From: Bacteroidia bacterium
GTDB taxonomy: Bacteria > Bacteroidota > Bacteroidia > Flavobacteriales > Flavobacteriaceae
Length of the DNA: 18,458 nucleotides
Direction of reading: 5' to 3'
NCBI GenBank assembly: GCA_018679315.1
Contig: JAHHLF010000194.1
Coordinates: 1-18,458 of the forward strand
Shown in pieces: positions 13,534 to 18,458 of this stretch (position 1 is its first letter; each line of letters starts with the position of its first letter). Under the pieces are notes generated by a model, which saw only the letters and a program-made list of their open reading frames with translations, searched no databases and was not told the DNA's origin. The translations under genes were made by a program, and so were the position numbers.

Positions 13534-15558
13534 TCAAACCAGGCCTGCACGCTCTAAGAGCGCATCGATCTTGGGTTTACGCCCCCTGAATCTTTTATAG
13601 AGGACCATCGGTTCTTCCGTACCCCCTTTGCTTAAAATGTGTTGCTGGAAAAGCTGAGCTATTTTACGATCAAATATTCCCTCCTCTTTAAAGTGAGCAA
13701 AGGCATCTGCATCCAGGACTTCGGCCCATTTATAGCTGTAGTAGCCTGAAGAATACCCGCCCTGGAAAATATGCGCAAAAGCTGTGCTCATGCACGTTCC
13801 TTCTGTTTCAGGAAAGAGCTGAGTTCTATGTGATGCTTTTGTTTCGAATGCCTTAATATCTTTGATCTCGCTCGGATCTGCATGGTGCCAGGCCATATCC
13901 AGGATGGCATAGCTCAACTGCCTCACCGTTGCCATACCTTCAAGGAAGTTTGAGGATTCCTTGATCTTTCGTATGAGTTCAATCGGGATAATTTCTCCTG
14001 ATTGATAGTGTTTAGCAAAGAGCTCCAAAGCCTCTTCTTCATAGCACCAATTCTCCAGGATCTGACTGGGTAATTCCACAAAATCCCAATAGACTGAAGT
14101 ACCGGATAAACTGATGTATGTGGTATCTGCCAGCATTCCGTGGAGTGCATGGCCAAATTCATGAAATAAGGTGGTTACTTCATTGAAGGTCAATAAAGCT
14201 GGATTGTTTTCTGTGGGTTTGGTGAAGTTGCAAACAATGGAAATATGAGGTCTTTCCTCCTTTCCATCGTATTTGTATTGTCCCTTGTAAGATGTCATCC
14301 AAGCCCCATTTCTTTTCCCGGGGCGCGGGTGGAAATCGGCATAGAATAATGCTACTTCTTTCTGTGCTTGATCAAAGACCCTAAAGGTTTTAACATCGGC
14401 GTGATAGGTATCCACATCTTTTGTCTCTACGAAGCGAAGTCCGAATAAGCGCGAAGCTACTTCAAACACACCGGAGATCACTTTCTCCAGTTGAAAATAG
14501 GGCTTGAGTCGCTCGTCATCCAGGTCGAACTTTTTGTTGCGCAATTGTTCTGAGTAATAGGATGTATCCCACTTTTGTAATTCAGATAGGCCGTCTTTTT
14601 GCTTGGCAAACGCTTCCAGCTCTGTAAGCTCTTTTTTAGCCGCAGGAAGGGCTTTTTCGAGAAGTTCATCCAGAAATTTCAACACATTTTTGGGCGATTC
14701 AGCCATTCGCTCTTCTAGGACAAAAGCAGCGTGGGATTCATAACCCAACAGGATTGCTCGTTCATGTCGCAATCGGGCGATCTCCAATACGATCTCCTGG
14801 TTATCTTTATCATCATTATGAAATCCTCGACTGCCATATGCAAGATAGAATTCGCGTCTTATTTCGCGATTTTTGGCATACTTCATAAAAGGCATAAAGC
14901 TTGGATAATCCAGTGTGAACACCCAGCCTTTTTCCTTTCCCTTTTCTTTTGCTAAAAGAGCAGCAGCTTCTTTGATACTTGGCGGGAGACCATCCAGATC
15001 GTTTTCATTTTGAATCCATAATTCAAAAGCATTATTTTCAGCCAGGACATGCTCACCAAACTGTAATTTCAGCTTTGCTAATCGCTCATCGATCTTACGG
15101 AGCTTTAATTTCTCATCTTCCGATAACATAGCTCCGTTTCTCGAAAAATGCTTAAACTTTTTATCCAGGAGTGTTTTTTGCTCTTCCGAGAGTGCAGACT
15201 GGTCCTGATTTTCATATACGTGTTTAACTCGGTCAAACAAAGCTAGATTTAGCGTGATGTCATTCTGGAACTCTGTGAGCAGCGGGGATATCTCCTGGGC
15301 GATCTGCTGTATGTCTGGATTGGTTTCGGCGGCATTCAGGTTAAAGAATATACTGCTGACTCGTTGCAAATGTCTTCCTGTAAATTCCAGTGCTTCAATA
15401 GTGTTTTCAAATGTCGCCTCTTCGGAATTGGTGGTTATCTCCTCAATTTCTGACCTTGCTTCGGCAATGGCCGATTCAATGGCAGGTTTAAAATGTGCGC
15501 TTTTAATTTTTGAAAAAGGAGCTTCTTCAAATGGAGAGAGTAGTGGGTTCTTGCTCAT
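13534..15558 (-). CDS. M3 family oligopeptidase (PrlC/Dcp-like)
   Basis: Zinc metallopeptidase of the M3A family that degrades short peptides. It has 674 residues, close to the 680-690 of E. coli PrlC and Dcp. The active site is His466-Glu467-Phe-Gly-His470 (TLFHEFGHALHGML), with Glu495 (DFVELPSQ) as the third zinc ligand. FHPRPGKRNGAW (409-420) and GGYSSGYYSYKWAEV (600-614) are the conserved substrate-loop blocks. There is no signal peptide, so it is cytoplasmic; I cannot separate oligopeptidase A from dipeptidyl carboxypeptidase by eye. It follows purE by 36 bases without a clear promoter, so it may ride on the purKE transcript. Confidence 0.94.
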   Translation of the reverse strand: MSKNPLLSPFEEAPFSKIKSAHFKPAIESAIAEARSEIEEITTNSEEATFENTIEALEFTGRHLQRVSSIFFNLNAAETNPDIQQIAQEISPLLTEFQNDITLNLALFDRVKHVYENQDQSALSEEQKTLLDKKFKHFSRNGAMLSEDEKLKLRKIDERLAKLKLQFGEHVLAENNAFELWIQNENDLDGLPPSIKEAAALLAKEKGKEKGWVFTLDYPSFMPFMKYAKNREIRREFYLAYGSRGFHNDDKDNQEIVLEIARLRHERAILLGYESHAAFVLEERMAESPKNVLKFLDELLEKALPAAKKELTELEAFAKQKDGLSELQKWDTSYYSEQLRNKKFDLDDERLKPYFQLEKVISGVFEVASRLFGLRFVETKDVDTYHADVKTFRVFDQAQKEVALFYADFHPRPGKRNGAWMTSYKGQYKYDGKEERPHISIVCNFTKPTENNPALLTFNEVTTLFHEFGHALHGMLADTTYISLSGTSVYWDFVELPSQILENWCYEEEALELFAKHYQSGEIIPIELIRKIKESSNFLEGMATVRQLSYAILDMAWHHADPSEIKDIKAFETKASHRTQLFPETEGTCMSTAFAHIFQGGYSSGYYSYKWAEVLDADAFAHFKEEGIFDRKIAQLFQQHILSKGGTEEPMVLYKRFRGRKPKIDALLERAGLV

Positions 15559-15594
15559 TAATTAATTTGGGTATTAAGACAATTGAAATTTAGA

Positions 15595-16089
15595 TCAGGA
15601 TTTTTTGTTTTTAAGGTCAGCGGCTCCTTTCTCTACTTTGATCTTGAGCTCTTCTTTGTAGGCAACAATTTTTTCCTGGACCGAAGGATCTAAAGATCCA
15701 AGGATCTGGGCAGCAAGTATGCCAGCGTTCTTAGCACCATTTAAAGCGACGGTTGCAACGGGTACTCCACCAGGCATTTGAAGAATAGACAACACTGAAT
15801 CCCACCCATCAATGGAATTGCTGCTTTTTATAGGAACTCCAATAACAGGCAGAGGGGATAAGGACGCGACCATACCAGGTAAATGGGCAGCTCCTCCGGC
15901 CCCGGCTATTATCACCTTATAGCCATTGAGATGAGCATTTTTACTAAATTCAACCAGCTTTTCCGGTGTTCTGTGCGCAGAAACGATGTCTACATCTGCT
16001 TTAATGCCAAAGCTTGCCAGAATATCGGCGGCTTCCTGCATTACCGGGAGGTCGCTAGTGCTCCCCATAACTATGGCTACTTTATTCAT
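15595..16089 (-). CDS. purE: N5-carboxyaminoimidazole ribonucleotide mutase
   Basis: Cytoplasmic enzyme of de novo purine synthesis that converts N5-CAIR (made by PurK) to CAIR. The 164 residues include MGSTSDLPVM (8-17), the catalytic SAHRTP (37-42), AGAGGAAHLPGM (62-73), GVPIKSS (84-90) and MPGGVPVATVAL (105-116). This is class I, partnered with PurK, not the PurK-independent class II. Its ATG overlaps the end of purK by 8 bases (ATGAATAA), so the two are translationally coupled. The lysine-rich tail after about residue 140 is longer than the compact fold needs but not unusual. Confidence 0.97.
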   Translation of the reverse strand: MNKVAIVMGSTSDLPVMQEAADILASFGIKADVDIVSAHRTPEKLVEFSKNAHLNGYKVIIAGAGGAAHLPGMVASLSPLPVIGVPIKSSNSIDGWDSVLSILQMPGGVPVATVALNGAKNAGILAAQILGSLDPSVQEKIVAYKEELKIKVEKGAADLKNKKS

Positions 16090-17251
16090 CCTGTATTTCT
16101 TTACTGATTACACGTATTGTTCTCTTTACATTTTCGGCCTCGGATCTCGCCTTTTCAATTGAAGAGGCTACCACTGTTACATGGCCCATTTTGCGGAAAG
16201 GACGAGTTTCTTTTTTACCATAAATATGGGGGGTAACTCCAGGCATTTCCAGAATATTTTTCATCCCTTCATAGTAAACTTTTCCGGTAAACCCTTCTTC
16301 CCCGACCAAATTTACCATAACAGCAGCAATTTTACTTTCTGTACTACCCAGTGGAAGGCCTAAAATGGCCCTGAGATGTTGCTCAAACTGGTTCGTTACG
16401 CTAGCTTCAATACTAAAATGGCCACTGTTATGGGGCCTTGGGGCAACTTCGTTCACAAAGAGTGATTCATCAGCTGTCAGAAAGAATTCCACAGCTAGTA
16501 GTCCTACATGCTGAAGTTTATCAACTAAGCGCAAAGCGATCTTCTTTGCACGTTGGGCGATATGCTCAGGGATCCTGGCCGGACAAAGCACATATTCTAC
16601 TTGATTGGCCTCAGGGTGAAAATCCATTTCAACGACCGGATAAGTGCTGGTCTCTCCATTGGAAGACCTGGCAACGATCACTGCCAACTCCTTTTCGATC
16701 GGCACCAATTCCTCGGTGATACACTCTTCTTTTGGAAGTCCTTTCAAGTCTTCCGGTCCGCGAACGATCTTAACTCCCTGACCGTCATAACCAAACTGTG
16801 CACTCTTCCATACAAAGGGATATTGGAGTCCTCCATGGGCAACGCTATCTGGGATCTCACTGCCATATGCAAAACGAGAAAAAGGTGCGGTAGGGATGTC
16901 GTTGTCTATATAAAAAAGTTTTTGCTTTGCCTTATTTTGGATGGTCTGCAGCACCTTGCTTGGCGGGTAGACAAGAACTCCTTCCTGTTCCAGTTTTTCG
17001 AGTGCTTCGGAATTTACATGTTCTATTTCTATGGTGAGGAGATCGGTTTTCTTACCGAAGGCGTATACCGTTTCATAATCCATCAGATCGCCTACCTCAA
17101 AATGATCGGTACCCAATCGGCAGGGAGCTGCTGCTGAAGGATCTAAAACCGCTGTTTTCAGATCCCATTTGCGAGTCTCGGTCAGGAGCATTTTTCCTAA
17201 TTGCCCTCCTCCCAGGATGCCCAGTGTAAAATCGCTTGAAAATCTACTCAT
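16082..17251 (-). CDS. purK: 5-(carboxyamino)imidazole ribonucleotide synthase
   Basis: ATP-grasp enzyme that carboxylates AIR to N5-CAIR using ATP and bicarbonate, feeding PurE. The 389 residues start with a Rossmann-like pre-ATP-grasp domain (LGILGGGQLGKMLL, 10-23). The ATP-binding region follows, with WKSAQFGYDGQGV (148-160) and ITEELVPIEKELAVIV (178-193). NEVAPRPHNSGH (267-278) is the metal and substrate block. A C-terminal domain (about 300-389) closes the fold. Length and motifs are normal. It heads the purK-purE(-M3 peptidase) transcription unit and is divergent from the Hpt-Adk fusion, placing two purine functions on one 135-base promoter region. Confidence 0.97.
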   Translation of the reverse strand: MSRFSSDFTLGILGGGQLGKMLLTETRKWDLKTAVLDPSAAAPCRLGTDHFEVGDLMDYETVYAFGKKTDLLTIEIEHVNSEALEKLEQEGVLVYPPSKVLQTIQNKAKQKLFYIDNDIPTAPFSRFAYGSEIPDSVAHGGLQYPFVWKSAQFGYDGQGVKIVRGPEDLKGLPKEECITEELVPIEKELAVIVARSSNGETSTYPVVEMDFHPEANQVEYVLCPARIPEHIAQRAKKIALRLVDKLQHVGLLAVEFFLTADESLFVNEVAPRPHNSGHFSIEASVTNQFEQHLRAILGLPLGSTESKIAAVMVNLVGEEGFTGKVYYEGMKNILEMPGVTPHIYGKKETRPFRKMGHVTVVASSIEKARSEAENVKRTIRVISKEIQDE

Positions 17252-17280
17252 TTAGCCTGTTTTAGCGTAAAAGCGGCTGT

Positions 17281-17312
17281 TTTTTTAAACGTGACAAAAA
17301 TACGTTTTAAAA
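17281..17312. promoter_or_regulatory. imperfect inverted repeat between purK and hpt-adk
   Basis: AAACGT (17287-17292) and ACGTTT (17302-17307) are exact reverse complements separated by 9 bases. The match extends outward (TTTT against AAAA) with one bulged T. The dyad covers the predicted purK -7 box, so it may be an operator. AT-richness makes the outer part weak evidence. Confidence 0.3.
17295..17302 (-). promoter_or_regulatory. -7 promoter box for purK
   Basis: The - strand reads TATTTTTG, matching TAnnTTTG, 43 bases upstream of the purK ATG; the predicted leader is about 37 nt. No -33 TTG at normal spacing is visible. Confidence 0.45.
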
Positions 17313-17356
17313 GCATAATCCCCCTTTTTTAGGACAAAAAAGCGAAATCAAAATGC

Positions 17357-17364
17357 TATCTTTG
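17357..17364 (+). promoter_or_regulatory. -7 promoter box for the Hpt-Adk fusion gene
   Basis: TATCTTTG is a perfect TAnnTTTG match ending 22 bases before the TTG start at 17387. The predicted start of transcription near 17371 leaves a leader of about 16 nt, which supports the TTG start. The -33 region is a T-run rather than a clean TTG. Confidence 0.5.
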
Positions 17365-17386
17365 CCCTCTTAGCAATTCGGAGCCA

Positions 17387-18458
17387 TTGATACAACTTTA
17401 CGACAAACGCTTTAAACTTTTTCTCGAGGAAGAAGAGATCCTGGCAGCGGTTAAAAAGATCGCTGAAGAGATCGCTGAAGACTACCGAGACCAGGTGCCA
17501 ATTTTCGTAGGGGTCCTCAATGGAGCTTTTATGTTTGTGTCGGATTTTCTAAAATTCTATCCTTATCCGTGCGAAGTTTCATTTGTAAAGCTTAGTTCAT
17601 ACCGCGGACTCACTTCTACGGGTATCGTTGAAACCTTGTTGGATGTACCTGAGAATATTGAAGGCAGAAGTGTGATCATCCTTGAAGACATCATTGATAC
17701 AGGCCGCACACTCCAGGAGCTGGTTCATTTATTTGCGAATACCAACGTTAAAGAATTTAAGATTGCGAGCCTGTTCTATAAATCCGAAATCTATAACGGG
17801 GAATACGCGATCGATTATTTTGGGATGGAAATTCCGAATAGTTTTATCGTAGGATATGGCTTAGACTACAAGGAACAAGGCAGAAATCTTAAGAATGTTT
17901 ATGAACTACACCCAGATCAAATGATAAATCTAGTGCTATTTGGTAAGCCGGGGGCCGGGAAAGGAACACAAGCTACCTTTTTGAAAGAAGAGTATTCTCT
18001 TATTCATATTTCAACCGGAGATGTATTCCGCTACAATATCAAGAACAAAACAGAGCTCGGGCAACTCGCCCAGTCTTATATGGATAAGGGAGATCTGGTG
18101 CCCGATGAAGTAACGATCAAGATGCTGCGAGATGAGGTAGAAAAACATCCGGAGGCTAATGGTTTTATTTTTGACGGTTTCCCCAGGACGGTAGCACAAG
18201 CCCAGGCCCTGGACAATCTTATGGAATCCAAGGAGATGAAGATAAATGCAACGATCGCCCTGGATGCAGATGAGCAGGTTCTTTTGGAACGTCTCCTCAA
18301 TCGCGGCAAGGAAAGTGGCCGTGCAGACGATCAGGATAAAGATCGCATCAAAAATCGCTTTGAAGAATACAATACGAAAACTGCACCTTTAAAAGCCTAC
18401 TACGAATCACAAGGAAAATTCCATAGCATAAATGGTGTTGGCGCCGTTGAAGAGATCA
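17387..18458 (+). CDS. hypoxanthine phosphoribosyltransferase-adenylate kinase fusion (3' end cut by the window)
   Basis: One uninterrupted frame of 357 visible codons. Residues 1 to about 174 are a purine phosphoribosyltransferase of the Hpt type: SSY loop at 70-72 (KLSSYRGLTSTG), PRPP loop LEDIIDTGRTL (99-109) and the base-binding end PNSFIVGYGLDY (155-166). After a linker of about four residues, Met179 begins a complete-looking adenylate kinase: P-loop GKPGAGKGT (186-194), STGDVFR (209-215) and DGFPRT (263-268). The lid is short (RGKESGRADD), as in Adk forms without a zinc lid. Together they would salvage hypoxanthine/guanine to IMP/GMP and balance adenine nucleotides. The start is TTG; no in-frame ATG exists between the upstream stop (17330-17332) and the conserved N-terminus LIQLYDKRF. 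The Adk Met (17921) could be an internal start. The last 10-15 residues of Adk lie outside the window. Confidence 0.9.
   Translation, partial: MIQLYDKRFKLFLEEEEILAAVKKIAEEIAEDYRDQVPIFVGVLNGAFMFVSDFLKFYPYPCEVSFVKLSSYRGLTSTGIVETLLDVPENIEGRSVIILEDIIDTGRTLQELVHLFANTNVKEFKIASLFYKSEIYNGEYAIDYFGMEIPNSFIVGYGLDYKEQGRNLKNVYELHPDQMINLVLFGKPGAGKGTQATFLKEEYSLIHISTGDVFRYNIKNKTELGQLAQSYMDKGDLVPDEVTIKMLRDEVEKHPEANGFIFDGFPRTVAQAQALDNLMESKEMKINATIALDADEQVLLERLLNRGKESGRADDQDKDRIKNRFEEYNTKTAPLKAYYESQGKFHSINGVGAVEEI

Noticed and set aside
16553..17137. 194-codon open frame on the + strand inside purK
   Set aside because: Antisense to purK, whose ATP-grasp motifs are intact; no family resemblance in the translated product.
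1..18458. Mobile elements, CRISPR arrays, tRNA or rRNA genes, toxin-antitoxin or defence genes
   Set aside because: I looked for transposase or integrase motifs, regularly spaced repeats, tRNA-like cloverleaf sequences and small paired genes and found none; the genes are metabolic, envelope or regulatory.

Overview
The window looks like chromosomal core sequence from a marine-type member of the Flavobacteriaceae (Bacteroidota). The base composition is moderate and AT-leaning. The genes lack Shine-Dalgarno sequences, and several intergenic regions carry perfect matches to the Bacteroidota -7 promoter element TAnnTTTG. The proteins also fit the phylum: a PafA-type alkaline phosphatase, a flavobacterial-style ECF sigma factor with a small zinc-finger partner, and an MlaEF pair. 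I see no RNA gene, IS element, phage gene or CRISPR array. The densest non-coding stretches are only about 110-155 bases, so no gap exceeds 300 bases.

Layout from left to right. (1) Positions 1-2603, + strand: the tail of an unidentified gene, then manC (GDP-mannose synthesis) and a DUF389 membrane protein, packed with 0-3 base gaps. (2) 2600-4104, - strand: mlaE-mlaF, the permease and ATPase of an MCE-type lipid transporter. (3) 4214-5893, +: a secreted PafA-like alkaline phosphatase. (4) 5885-8360, -: a ketoacyl synthase III homologue, a SAM methyltransferase and a family-2 glycosyltransferase, probably a small lipid or metabolite cassette. (5) 8514-11366, -: gcvP of the glycine cleavage system. 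(6) 11508-12329, +: a UbiA-like polytopic membrane protein with a degenerate first Asp motif. (7) 12326-13125, -: an ECF sigma factor and a 75-residue soluble zinc-binding anti-sigma-like protein, divergent from a rhodanese lipoprotein (13179-13532, +). (8) 13534-17251, -: purK-purE and an M3 oligopeptidase. (9) 17387-end, +: a single reading frame joining hypoxanthine phosphoribosyltransferase to adenylate kinase, cut by the window edge.

Themes. Purine metabolism is concentrated at the right end, with purK/purE divergent from the Hpt-Adk fusion across a 135-base promoter region. Envelope functions (GDP-mannose, lipid transport, phosphatase, glycosyltransferase, rhodanese lipoprotein) occupy much of the rest. 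All four convergent gene pairs overlap at their stop codons or are separated by one base, leaving no room for conventional terminators between them. The most notable single item is the Hpt-Adk fusion. The ECF sigma/soluble zinc anti-sigma pair, the UbiA-like protein missing its first metal-binding motif, the KAS III-methyltransferase-glycosyltransferase cassette and a perfect 8-bp dyad upstream of mlaE/pafA come next. I do not see a clear multi-gene defence or mobile system.
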